64,000 bases of DNA, from contig NZ_JBGCCK010000007.1 of assembly GCF_041262525.1 (NCBI RefSeq), forward strand, positions 248,001-312,000, in the 5' to 3' direction. Position numbers and translations under genes: made by a program. Source of the DNA: Streptacidiphilus sp041262525 (GTDB lineage Bacteria > Actinomycetota > Actinomycetes > Streptomycetales > Streptomycetaceae). Of the stretch, positions 56,333 to 64,000 are shown piece by piece (position 1 is the first letter of the stretch; each line of letters starts with the position of its first letter). The notes beneath the pieces were generated by a model. It worked only from the letters and a program-made list of their open reading frames with translations, was not told the DNA's origin and did not search any database.

Positions 56333-59300
56333 ATGTACGAGCTCAACCGGGTCCGCCTCTACTCCATCGGCCCTGCCGGTGCGCGGTACGCCGACACCGT
56401 GCTCGACCTGAGTGCCGTCGGCGACGTCGTCCCTGACCCCGCGCCGCGCCAGCCCGGCTTCTTCGACCAGGAGGAGACCGGCCCGGTCCGCCGCCCCGCG
56501 CCCGCGGGCGTGCTCTTCCTGGAGAACGGCGGCGGCAAGTCCGTCCTGCTCAAGCTGATCTTCTCGGTCATGCTGCCCGGCCACCGCAACACCCTCGGCG
56601 GCGCCAGCTCCGGCGTGCTGCGCAAGTTCCTGCTCGCCGACGACTGCGGCCACGTCGCCCTCGAGTGGCAGCACACTCTCACCGGCGAGACCGTCGTCGT
56701 CGGCAAGGTCAGCGAGTGGCGCGGCCGTCAGGTCTCCGCCGACCCGCGCAAGTTCGCCGAGGCCTGGTACTCCTTCCGCCCCGGCCCCGCTCTCAGCCTG
56801 GACTCGCTCCCCGTCGCCGAGCGCGCCGTGCTCCTGCCCGCGCCCGGCCAGGAAGCCCCCAAGGTCAGCGCCCGTGGCCGCCGCCGCACCATGAAGGGCT
56901 TCCGCGACGCGCTCACCGAAGCGGGCAAGCTCGCCCCCGAGCTGGAGATCACTTGGGAGGAGGGCCACGAGCGCTGGATCGAGCATTTCGGCGGCCTCGG
57001 GCTCGACCCGGAACTCTTCCGCTACCAGCGCGAGATGAACGCCGACGAGGGCGAGGCGGCCGGACTCTTCGCGGTCAAGAGCGACAAGGACTTCACCGAC
57101 CTCCTGCTCCGCGCCGTCACCGACACCCGCGACACCGACGGCCTGGCCGACCTGGTCCACGGTTTCGCCAACAAGCTCGGCCGCCGCGCCGAGCTCACCG
57201 CCGAGCGCGACTTCACCGGCGGCTCGCTCGAGCTGCTGCACCGCATCGCCGAGGCCGCCACCGCCCGCGAGTCCGTGCGCGAGACGCATCGTGGTGCCGA
57301 GCGCCGCGCCCGCCGCCTGTCCCGCTCGCTCCTAGCCCGCGCGGGCGTTGAGCGCGGCCACGCCGCCGAGCTGGAGGAGCAGGTCGCCGTCGCCGCCGAG
57401 GCCGCCGCCGACACGCAGACCGCCCGGACCCGCCAATCGCTGATCACCGCCGAGCTGACCCACCGCCACGCCAGCCTCGCCCTGGCCGCCGCCACCGCCG
57501 ACGCGGCCGCGCTCCGCCGCGAGCTGCTCGACGCCCGCACGCTCCACTCCGCCTGGCAGACCACCGAGCTGGTGCTGCGTCACCGCGCCGCCGCCGACCG
57601 CGCCGCCCGCGTCAGCGCCGCGATCCGCGAGGCCGAACGCGACGCCGCGCCCGCGCTCGCCGCGCGCACCAAGGCCGCCGTCGCCCTGGTCCGCGCCCTG
57701 GAGGCCGCCGCAGGGGCGGGGGAGGAGCGCGCCGACAGCGAGGAGGAGCGCGCCCAGGCGCTGCAGGCCGAGGGCGAGACCGCCCGCCGCGACGCCACCG
57801 CGGCCACCACGGCCGCGCAGAAGGCCCGCAGCGAGGGCGACCACCTGCGTCAGCGCCTCGCCGAGGTCGAGCAGGAGATTCAGCAGGCCGTCCGGGCCGG
57901 CTGGATCGACACCACCTCCGGCGACACCGACAGCCCGGAAGCCGTCGACCCGGCGCGCGCCGCGCTGGAGGCCGCCGACGCCGAGAAGGCCGCCACCACC
58001 GCCTGGGAACAGGCCCGCGCCACCGCCGAGCAGGCCGCCGCCCGCTCCCGCGAGGCCGCCGCCCGCGAGGGCCGCGCCGAGCTCGCCGCCGCCCGCGCCG
58101 ACGACGCGCTGACCGCCGCCGAGACCCTGCTCGGCGCGGAACAGCACGCCGCCGCCCTCCTCGCCGCCGAACCACGCGTCGCCGCCCTCCTCGGCACCGC
58201 CGACGGCGAACTGACGCCGGAACAGCTCGACACCGCCGCCGACGCGCTGCGCGAGCAGCTCGACGGCGCGGTCACCTCCGCCGAGCGCACGCTCTTCGAG
58301 TTGCGCACCCAGGCCGCTGCCGACGCCCGGATCCTGGCCGCGCTCGGCGACGGCGGCCTGCTGCCGCCCGGCCCCGACGTGCTGGCCACCGTCGAGTATC
58401 TGGGCGAACACGGCGTCCCCGCCCTCCCCGGCTGGCGCTACCTCGCCCAGTCCGTCGACCCGGTCGACCACGAACGCATCCTCGCCGCCCGCCCGCAGCT
58501 GGTCGACGGCGTCATCGTCACCGACCCTGCGACGCTGGAGCGTGCCCGCGAGATCCTGGCCGCCGCCGCCCTGCTGCCGCGCTCCGCCGTCGCCGTCGGC
58601 ACCGCCGCCGCGCTGCTCGGCCCGGTCACCCCCGCGCAGGAGGAGTCCGCCGGCGTCTTCCTGGTCCCGCCGAACCCGGCGATGCACGACGAGTCCGCCG
58701 CCGACGAGGAGCGCCGCCAGCTCCGCGACCGCGCCGGCGCCCGCGACGAGCAGATCCGCGAACTCGCCGCCCGGCTTGGCGGGGACCGGCTGCTCGCCGG
58801 TCGGCTCTCCTCCTGGCGGACGGGCTGCCCTGCGGGCCGGCTCGCCGAGCTGACCACCGAGGTCGAGGCCGCGCGCACCGCGCTGGAGGCCGCAGGAGTC
58901 GAGCGCAGCACCGCGCGCGCCGAGCACACCGAGGCCGAGCAGGAGCGCGCTGCCGCCGCCCGCCTGCGCGAGACCCGGCTCGAGGCCGCCCAGCAGACCC
59001 GCCGCCGCGCCGACGCCCTCGCCGGCCTCGCCTACCGCCTGCGCGAGCGCTCCGCCTGGACGGCCCGCCTCCGCGAGCTCGCCGACGAGACCGCCCAGGC
59101 CGAGCAGCGCCAACAGGCCTGCACCGACCGCGCCCAGGCCGCCGACGAGGACCGCCGCGCCGCCCAGCGCGCCGCCGACGACGCCCGCCGCACGGTGCGC
59201 GCGCTGCGCGCTGAGCGCGCCGAACTGCCCAGCGCCGACCTGCCCGAGGCTGCCGCCGCAAACAGCCCCGCCGCAGGCGGCGCCGAGGTCCCCGCCGCCT

Positions 59301-61024
59301 CGCTGCCCGCGCTCCGCGAGGCGCACCGGGTCGCCGCCCAGCTCTACGAGAAGGTCGGCGTCGGCGCCGACCTCCGCGCCGAGCAGGCGCGCGCCGAGAG
59401 CGACGAGTCCTCCGCCCGCGCCGAGCTGGACCGGCTCACCAACAAGGTCCGCGTCCGCGCCGAGGAGCTGCTGAACAGCCCCGACGGCGCCGACGGCCCC
59501 GGCCGTCAGGCCGCTGCGGCGCGCGCCGAGGACCTGGTCCAGACGATCGAGTCCCGCGCCTCCACCGCCAGCGAGCAGCTCGGCCGAGTGCGCGCCGAGG
59601 CCGAACGCAGCGCGCCCGCCTCCGGCGAGGCCCACACCGAGCTCCCCGAGGAACTCGTCCCCGCCGACCAGGAACACGCGCAGACGCTGCTCCGCGCCGC
59701 CACCGCCGAGCTCGCCCGCCGCAGTGACGCGCTGGAGGCCGGCCGCGCCGCCCACGCCGAGCTGCTGCGCGGCCTGGAGGCCACCCAGCACGCCGCCGCC
59801 GAGTTCGACGAGACGGCAGCCCAGGTCCGCGACGGCCTGCGTGAACCCGCGCCCGATACGGCACCGGCGTCGGAAGAGGAGGAGCGGGCCCACCCGGTCA
59901 CCGGCACGCTGGCCGAGGCCCGCCACGCCGCCGCCGACGCCCGCCGTCAGCTGCGCGCCACGCAGGCCCAGCTGTCCGCCGCCGACCTCTCCGTCCGCGA
60001 CGCCTGCGACGCGTTGATCCGGCACGCCAACTCGACGCGCTTCGAGGCCGTCCGCACCCCGGCCCGCCAGCAGATCCGCGAACTGCCCGCCGCCGTGCTG
60101 CCCGAGCACGCGGCGCAGTGGGCCGCCGCCTTCGCGCCGCGCCTGCGCGTCCTGACGGACGAGTTGACCCAGCTGGAGCGGAACCGCGACAGCATCGTCG
60201 ACCGACTGCGTGGGCTGGTGGAGACCTCGCTCGCCACACTGCGCGCCGCGCAGCGGCTCTCGCGGCTCCCGGACGGGCTTGGGGAGTGGTCCGGCCAGGA
60301 GTTCCTGCGGATCCGCTTCGAGGAGCCTGACCACGCGGTGCTCACGGAGCGTCTGGGCGAGGTCATCGACGAGGCGACCCGCGCGGCCGTCAAGCGTCAG
60401 GTCCCCGGCTCCTCGTCCGCCGCCCTCGACTGGAACCGCCGCGACGGCATGTCGCTGCTGTTGCGCGGCGTCCATGCCGCGCTGGAACGGCGCGGCGTCG
60501 CCGTCGAGATCCTCAAGCCCGACGCGGTGCTGCGGGCGGAGCGGGTGTCGGTCAGTCAGATGTCCGACGTGTTCTCCGGCGGCCAGCTGCTGACCGCCGC
60601 GATCGCGCTCTACTGCACGATGGCCGCGCTCCGCGCCAACGACCGGGGCCAGGCCAAGCTGCGGCACGCCGGCACGCTCTTCCTCGACAACCCGATCGGC
60701 CGCGCCAACGCGACCTACCTTCTGGAGCTCCAGCGCGCGGTCGCCGACGCGCTCGGGGTCCAGCTCATCTACACCACCGGTCTCTTCGACACGACCGCGC
60801 TGGCGGAGTTCCCGCTCATCATCAGGCTGCGCAACGACGCGGACCTGCGCGCCGGGCTCAAGTACATCTCGGTGGAGGAGCACCTGCGGCCGGGCCTGCC
60901 CGCGATCGAGGACGAGGACGCCGAGATCCACGGCGCGGTCAGCGCCACCCGCGTCTTCCGCCGCCCGCGCGCGGAGGAACAGCCCGACCTCAGCGCGGGC
61001 GCTTCGCTCCCGTCATCGGGGTGA
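56333..61024 (+). CDS. SMC-like ATPase of MukB/JetC type, 1563 residues
   Basis: This is a 1563-residue protein with SMC layout: an N-terminal ATPase head (P-loop FLENGGGKSV, residues 62-71), coiled coil to about 680, a globular hinge-like domain near 680-790 (VEYLGEHGVPALPGWRYLA ... AVGTAAALL), a second coiled coil, and a C-terminal head with ABC signature FSGGQLLTAAI (about 1412) and Walker B TLFLDNPIGRAN (about 1449). Two oddities: the first P-loop Gly is Leu, and the residue after the Walker B Asp is Asn, not the usual catalytic Glu. Length is near MukB (about 1480). It ends overlapping the opposing small membrane protein gene by 35 bp. Confidence 0.8.
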   Translation: MYELNRVRLYSIGPAGARYADTVLDLSAVGDVVPDPAPRQPGFFDQEETGPVRRPAPAGVLFLENGGGKSVLLKLIFSVMLPGHRNTLGGASSGVLRKFLLADDCGHVALEWQHTLTGETVVVGKVSEWRGRQVSADPRKFAEAWYSFRPGPALSLDSLPVAERAVLLPAPGQEAPKVSARGRRRTMKGFRDALTEAGKLAPELEITWEEGHERWIEHFGGLGLDPELFRYQREMNADEGEAAGLFAVKSDKDFTDLLLRAVTDTRDTDGLADLVHGFANKLGRRAELTAERDFTGGSLELLHRIAEAATARESVRETHRGAERRARRLSRSLLARAGVERGHAAELEEQVAVAAEAAADTQTARTRQSLITAELTHRHASLALAAATADAAALRRELLDARTLHSAWQTTELVLRHRAAADRAARVSAAIREAERDAAPALAARTKAAVALVRALEAAAGAGEERADSEEERAQALQAEGETARRDATAATTAAQKARSEGDHLRQRLAEVEQEIQQAVRAGWIDTTSGDTDSPEAVDPARAALEAADAEKAATTAWEQARATAEQAAARSREAAAREGRAELAAARADDALTAAETLLGAEQHAAALLAAEPRVAALLGTADGELTPEQLDTAADALREQLDGAVTSAERTLFELRTQAAADARILAALGDGGLLPPGPDVLATVEYLGEHGVPALPGWRYLAQSVDPVDHERILAARPQLVDGVIVTDPATLERAREILAAAALLPRSAVAVGTAAALLGPVTPAQEESAGVFLVPPNPAMHDESAADEERRQLRDRAGARDEQIRELAARLGGDRLLAGRLSSWRTGCPAGRLAELTTEVEAARTALEAAGVERSTARAEHTEAEQERAAAARLRETRLEAAQQTRRRADALAGLAYRLRERSAWTARLRELADETAQAEQRQQACTDRAQAADEDRRAAQRAADDARRTVRALRAERAELPSADLPEAAAANSPAAGGAEVPAASLPALREAHRVAAQLYEKVGVGADLRAEQARAESDESSARAELDRLTNKVRVRAEELLNSPDGADGPGRQAAAARAEDLVQTIESRASTASEQLGRVRAEAERSAPASGEAHTELPEELVPADQEHAQTLLRAATAELARRSDALEAGRAAHAELLRGLEATQHAAAEFDETAAQVRDGLREPAPDTAPASEEEERAHPVTGTLAEARHAAADARRQLRATQAQLSAADLSVRDACDALIRHANSTRFEAVRTPARQQIRELPAAVLPEHAAQWAAAFAPRLRVLTDELTQLERNRDSIVDRLRGLVETSLATLRAAQRLSRLPDGLGEWSGQEFLRIRFEEPDHAVLTERLGEVIDEATRAAVKRQVPGSSSAALDWNRRDGMSLLLRGVHAALERRGVAVEILKPDAVLRAERVSVSQMSDVFSGGQLLTAAIALYCTMAALRANDRGQAKLRHAGTLFLDNPIGRANATYLLELQRAVADALGVQLIYTTGLFDTTALAEFPLIIRLRNDADLRAGLKYISVEEHLRPGLPAIEDEDAEIHGAVSATRVFRRPRAEEQPDLSAGASLPSSG

Positions 61025-61256
61025 CGCCGCCGGAGCCGTACTGCCGTTCGCGACCGGCCCGTGCGGTGATCCAGACGTCGAGCAGGAACCAGGTCGTCAG
61101 GAACACCCCGACGACGGTCACGGTCAGAGCCACGCCCACGTAGTCGGCGTGGCTCAGCGACCCGAAGAGGGTGAAGACCAACGCCAGCAGCGTGCAGGCG
61201 AAGGACATGAGCAACCGCACCCTCGCCCGCCGCGACTCCTCCGACACCCGTGCCAT
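60990..61256 (-). CDS. Small two-helix membrane protein
   Basis: This is an 88-residue protein with a basic N-terminus and two hydrophobic helices (LLMSFACTLLALVFTLFGSL and VGVALTVTVVGVFLTTWFLL), ending in a basic tail. The family is unknown. GGAGG is 9 nt before ATG 61256 and lies inside the toxin gene's end, only 4 bp away, so it is cotranscribed with the toxin-antitoxin pair. Its 3' end overlaps the SMC gene. Confidence 0.75.
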   Translation of the reverse strand: MARVSEESRRARVRLLMSFACTLLALVFTLFGSLSHADYVGVALTVTVVGVFLTTWFLLDVWITARAGRERQYGSGGVTPMTGAKRPR

Positions 61257-61260
61257 CTCT

Positions 61261-61518
61261 TCACGCCTCCACGTAAGCGACCAGGATGGCCGAACGGAGC
61301 ACTGATACGGAGTAGATGACGCGCACGCCCTCCGACTCGTTCCGGTATTCCCTGATCAGCGGGAACCGCGTCGGCACGCCCAGATGCGGATCGAAGGAGA
61401 GCTCGGCCAGCGCGCGGTCGAGCCGCTGTATCTCCTCCGCGTCCGTCAGCGAATCGACCTGCTTGCGCGCCCCTTCGGTGAACCGGATCTGCGCCCGCCG
61501 CCCGCGCCTAAGGGACAC
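61261..61518 (-). CDS. RelE/ParE-like toxin
   Basis: This is an 85-residue protein with the small alpha/beta RelE fold: IRFTEGARKQVDSLTDAEEIQRLDRALAELSFDP then the beta-strands FPLIREYRNES and VRVIYSVSVLRSAILVAYVEA. The final strand and Arg/Tyr residues are typical of RelE/ParE ribonuclease or gyrase toxins. GTG 61518 lies inside the antitoxin's end (11-bp overlap), a usual arrangement. The target is unknown. Confidence 0.8.
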   Translation of the reverse strand: MSLRRGRRAQIRFTEGARKQVDSLTDAEEIQRLDRALAELSFDPHLGVPTRFPLIREYRNESEGVRVIYSVSVLRSAILVAYVEA

Positions 61519-61711
61519 GACCCGCAAGCCTCGCCAGCGCCGACTCGCGGATCTCCTCCCAGGCGACGCACTCCTCCGCCGTGGGCAGGCCGTTCGTGGC
61601 GATCTCCTCCAGCGCCGCAGCGAGACTGTCCGCCCTCGCCCGCTCGTCCGCGGCCCACGCGCGCAGGGCGTCCGCCTCGTCGGGCTCCAACTGTGCACCC
61701 GGCTGACTCAC
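61508..61711 (-). CDS. Antitoxin-like small helical protein
   Basis: This is a 67-residue acidic, helical protein (LEPDEADALRAWAADERARADSLAAALEEIATNGLPTAEECVAWEEIRESALARL). The gene is followed by the toxin with an 11-bp overlap, as in type II modules. A helix-turn-helix is not obvious, so it may neutralise without binding DNA strongly. GGGGAGGGG precedes GTG 61711. Confidence 0.7.
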   Translation of the reverse strand: MSQPGAQLEPDEADALRAWAADERARADSLAAALEEIATNGLPTAEECVAWEEIRESALARLAGRVP

Positions 61712-61836
61712 TTGGCCCCTCCCCAGGCCGCGCTATTCCTGCCCTCCGCAGGCTACCCGGACCCTACCGGCTCAAGCTGCTCCGTTCGAGGGAGTACTCG
61801 TTACGGCCTCGCGTACCCACAAGGACGGGCTCGCCG

Positions 61837-62532
61837 TCAGCTCAGTACCTCGTCCAGCTCCTCCAGCGCGCCGGTGACGATCGACCGCATCGCCCGCTCG
61901 GCGTGGGCAGTGTCTCCCGCACAGACCGCCTCGGCGACCTCGCGGTGCAACTGGACCGCGTACTCGGCCGGGTGATGCGGCATCAGATGGTGCTCGGTGC
62001 GGCCGCGGAGAACCGCCTCGACGGTGTCGCCGAGGTGGGCGAACATCTCGTTGCCCGAGGCCTGCAGGATGGTCGCGTGGAAGTCGGCGTCGTGGCGCAG
62101 GAAGGACTCGAGGTCTCCCGCCCGGCCGGTCATGGTCATCTCCATCGCCAGCGCGCTGAGCGCGCGACGCTGGTCGTCCGAGGCGTGCGTCGCGGCCAGC
62201 CCCGCCGCGGCCGGTTCGACCGCGACCCGGAGCGAGCCGAGCGAGCGCAGCTGCGCGGCACGGTCCGCGCCGGCCAGCCGCCAGGCGATGACGGTCGGGT
62301 TGAAGACGTCCCAGTCGGACTTCGGCCGGACGGTGATCCCCACCCGCCGCCGGGGAGCGACCATCCGCATGGACTCCAGCATCCGCACCGCGTCCCGCAC
62401 GACGGTGCGGGAGACCCCGTAGCGCGCCTCCAGCTCCTCGATCCGAAGGACCGAGCCTTCCCCGAGCTCGCCGGAGGCGATGGAGGGTCCGAGGTCGGCG
62501 AGGAGTCGGCCCGGTAGGCCCTGGATGTCCAT
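61837..62532 (-). CDS. gntR: GntR/FadR-family regulator of gluconate genes
   Basis: This is a 231-residue regulator. A GntR winged helix at residues 20-75 (GSVLRIEELEARYGVSRTVVRDAVRMLESMRMV) is followed by an FCD effector domain with the metal-binding residues Asp and His in RHDADFHATILQASGN, LMPHHP and LHREVAEAV. It is divergent from gntK and gntP, as in other streptomycetes where such proteins repress gluconate uptake until gluconate binds. Confidence 0.88.
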   Translation of the reverse strand: MDIQGLPGRLLADLGPSIASGELGEGSVLRIEELEARYGVSRTVVRDAVRMLESMRMVAPRRRVGITVRPKSDWDVFNPTVIAWRLAGADRAAQLRSLGSLRVAVEPAAAGLAATHASDDQRRALSALAMEMTMTGRAGDLESFLRHDADFHATILQASGNEMFAHLGDTVEAVLRGRTEHHLMPHHPAEYAVQLHREVAEAVCAGDTAHAERAMRSIVTGALEELDEVLS

Positions 62533-62591
62533 CCGTCCAGGTTAGACCGACCGTCATGCCGTCTGCCGGGAAGGAGAGCATGAACTCTAAG

Positions 62592-62628
62592 TATGACTAT
62601 TAGGTTACGAGGGCTTGATTAAGTCATA
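62592..62628. promoter_or_regulatory. Inverted repeat in the gntR/gntK promoter
   Basis: TATGACT (62592-62598) and AGTCATA (62622-62628) are exact inverted copies in an AT-rich patch between gntR and gntK. They are the likely GntR operator half-sites. Confidence 0.55.
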
Positions 62629-62675
62629 TCTTTAGGCGGAGACTGTGCCGACCGGAAAGAACGGAGCACCAAGCA

Positions 62676-63224
62676 ATGGCTCTCAGCGTCGAGAACCAGC
62701 GGCCGCCGATCGCGATCGTGGTGATGGGCGTGGCAGGGGTGGGCAAGACGACCGTCGCCCAAGCCCTCGCCGAGCGCCTCGACCTGCCCTACGGCGAGGC
62801 CGACGACTTCCACCCCGCCGCCAACATCGCCAAGATGGCGGCCGGCCACCCCCTGGACGACCAGGACCGCGAGCCGTGGCTGCGCGCACTCGGCGGCTGG
62901 CTCGGGGAGCGGATCGCCGACGGCACCGGGGGAGTCGTCACCTGCTCGGCGCTCAAGCGCAGCTATCGCGATCTGCTGCGTGAGTCCTGTCCGGGGGCCT
63001 TCTTCCTGCACCTGACCGGAGCGAACGAGCTCATCGAGGAGCGCCTGGCGCACCGCAGCGGTCACTTCATGAAGGCCCACATGCTCGACTCCCAGCTCGC
63101 CATCCTCGAGCCGCTCGGCGCGGACGAGAACGGCGCCCGCCTGGACGTCGGCCCCGCCCCCGAAATCCTCGTCGAGTCCGCCGTGGCGCTGCTGCCCCGG
63201 CCTGTCAATGGAGACCTCGCGTGA
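62676..63224 (+). CDS. gntK: Gluconokinase
   Basis: This is a 182-residue P-loop kinase that phosphorylates gluconate to 6-phosphogluconate. The Walker A motif is GVAGVGKTT, with the family's EADDFHPAANIAKMAAGHPLDDQDREPWL and CSALKRSYRDLLR. GHFMKAHMLDSQLAILEPL is a family signature. Length is normal. It overlaps the permease gene (GTGA). Confidence 0.95.
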   Translation: MALSVENQRPPIAIVVMGVAGVGKTTVAQALAERLDLPYGEADDFHPAANIAKMAAGHPLDDQDREPWLRALGGWLGERIADGTGGVVTCSALKRSYRDLLRESCPGAFFLHLTGANELIEERLAHRSGHFMKAHMLDSQLAILEPLGADENGARLDVGPAPEILVESAVALLPRPVNGDLA

Positions 63225-64000
63225 CCACCCTGCCCCTGAGCTACCTCGCGGACGCCGCGCCGGCGCTCACGCACAGCAGCAGCCAAGGCCGACTGCTGCT
63301 CGCCGCGCTGCTCGGCATCGGCGTGATCGTCCTGCTGATCACCAAGCTCAAGCTGCACCCCTTCCTGGCGCTGACCCTCGGTTCGATGGTCCTCGCCGCT
63401 GTCGCGGGCGCCCCCTTCGACAAGCTGACGACCAGTTTCGCGACCGGCTTCGGCTCGACCGTCGCCAGCGTCGGCCTGCTGATCGGCCTCGGCGCGATGC
63501 TGGGCAAGCTGCTCGCCGACTCCGGCGGCGCCAACGTCATCGCCGACACGGTGCTCGCGCGCTCCGGCGGCCGAAAGCTGCCCTGGGCGATGGCGCTGAT
63601 CGCCGCGGTGCTGGGGCTGCCGCTCTTCTTCGAGGTCGGCGTCGTGCTGCTGATCCCGATCGTGCTGCTGGTAGCCCGGCGTGGAAACATCCCGGTGCTG
63701 CGGGTCGGCATCCCGGCGCTCGCCGGCCTCTCCGTCCTGCACGGCCTGGTCCCGCCGCACCCGGGCCCGCTGGTCGCCGTCGACGCGCTCCATGCCGACC
63801 TCGGCATCACCCTCGCCCTCGGCCTGCTGGTCGCCGTTCCGACGCTCATCGTGGCGGGCCCCCTGTTCGCCCGTCTCGCCGAGCGCTGGGTCGGCCCGCT
63901 GAACGCGCCCGAGAGCACCCTCCCGACGGAGACCGAGCGTCCCGAGCACACCCCGTCCTTCGGAGCGGTCCTCGGCACCATCCTGCTGCCGGTCGTGCTG
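63221..64000 (+). CDS. gntP: Gluconate permease (GntP family), partial at right edge
   Basis: The reading frame from GTG 63221 is open to the window edge (260 codons). It encodes a hydrophobic GntP-type permease: LLLAALLGIGVIVLLITKLKLHPFLALTLG, GLLIGLGAMLGKLLADSGGA, LPLFFEVGVVLLIPIVLL and LPALAGLSVLHGLVPPHPGP-like segments. GGAG lies 8 nt upstream. It imports gluconate for gntK. Confidence 0.95.
   Translation, partial: MTTLPLSYLADAAPALTHSSSQGRLLLAALLGIGVIVLLITKLKLHPFLALTLGSMVLAAVAGAPFDKLTTSFATGFGSTVASVGLLIGLGAMLGKLLADSGGANVIADTVLARSGGRKLPWAMALIAAVLGLPLFFEVGVVLLIPIVLLVARRGNIPVLRVGIPALAGLSVLHGLVPPHPGPLVAVDALHADLGITLALGLLVAVPTLIVAGPLFARLAERWVGPLNAPESTLPTETERPEHTPSFGAVLGTILLPVVL

Noticed and set aside
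57332..60931. A 1199-codon Gly-rich open frame on the minus strand
   Set aside because: It is the antisense of the SMC coiled coil; GC bias removes stop codons. Its composition (Gly/Ala/Val repeats) is not that of a protein family.
53766..61711. A complete Wadjet (JetABCD) defence system
   Set aside because: No JetD-like gene is found before or after the three SMC genes; only the JetABC-like part can be claimed.

Overview
The window is very GC-rich DNA from an actinomycete, most likely of the Streptomycetaceae. Supporting signs are near-total G/C at third codon positions, frequent GTG/TTG starts, many ATGA/GTGA gene overlaps, a DUF397 protein, an NsdA-like TPR regulator, an IdeR/DmdR-type iron box, and an inverted repeat built on GGGGCGCGGGGAACTGCGCG, a sequence common between streptomycete genes. 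I see no rRNA, tRNA, CRISPR array, insertion sequence or biosynthetic cluster. The genes look chromosomal and mostly metabolic or regulatory.

Layout. 1-3.0 kb: the 5' part of a tyrosine recombinase running off the left edge, an MFS exporter and a DUF222/HNH protein. 3.0-7.0 kb: a FAD dehydrogenase/ketopantoate-reductase-like pair divergent from an acyl-CoA dehydrogenase, with a KstR-type operator between. 7.3-11.8 kb: convergent secreted GH16 and GH87 glucanases. 12-21.3 kb: iron-box-controlled CopD protein, Ser/Thr kinase, NPD oxygenase/acyl-CoA ligase operon, MarR, isochorismatase-like/MFS pair with divergent LysR, SDR. 21.4-22.3 kb: two decayed gene remnants. 22.4-24.1 kb: a Tat-exported GH99/GH71-like hydrolase. 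24-29.9 kb: two pirins, MarR, OsmC, GNAT, a disulfide flavoprotein and a second ketopantoate-reductase-like protein. 31.9-37.8 kb: a sterol side-chain cluster (FadD19, EchA19, two DUF35 OB-fold proteins, Ltp4, Ltp3). 37.9-45.6 kb: small regulators, an acyl-CoA-dehydrogenase-like protein, an APH-fold kinase, NsdA-like, PAS and HEAT proteins. 45.7-50.1 kb: two GT4 glycosyltransferases, an SGNH hydrolase and a beta-propeller. 50.3-53.7 kb: pxpABC 5-oxoprolinase and AqpZ. 53.8-61.0 kb: a three-gene SMC/MukBEF-like operon. 61.0-61.7 kb: a toxin-antitoxin-membrane protein operon. 61.8-64 kb: gluconate regulator, kinase and permease.

How it fits together. Three secreted glycan hydrolases (predicted beta-1,3-glucan, alpha-1,3-glucan and a related activity) share carbohydrate-binding modules. 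Two of them, 10 kb apart, share a promoter-distal sequence element. The sterol cluster is the type that removes C24-branched side chains, as in ergosterol and phytosterols, and carries an exact match to the KstR operator consensus; a second exact match lies upstream of the acyl-CoA dehydrogenase. Together these suggest growth on fungal or plant biomass, which is an inference. The most unusual system is the SMC operon: kleisin-like, MukE-like and 1563-residue SMC-like ATPase genes, with no JetD-type nuclease nearby, an Asn where the Walker B catalytic Glu is expected, a large imperfect hairpin between the first two genes, and a toxin-antitoxin unit at its 3' edge.
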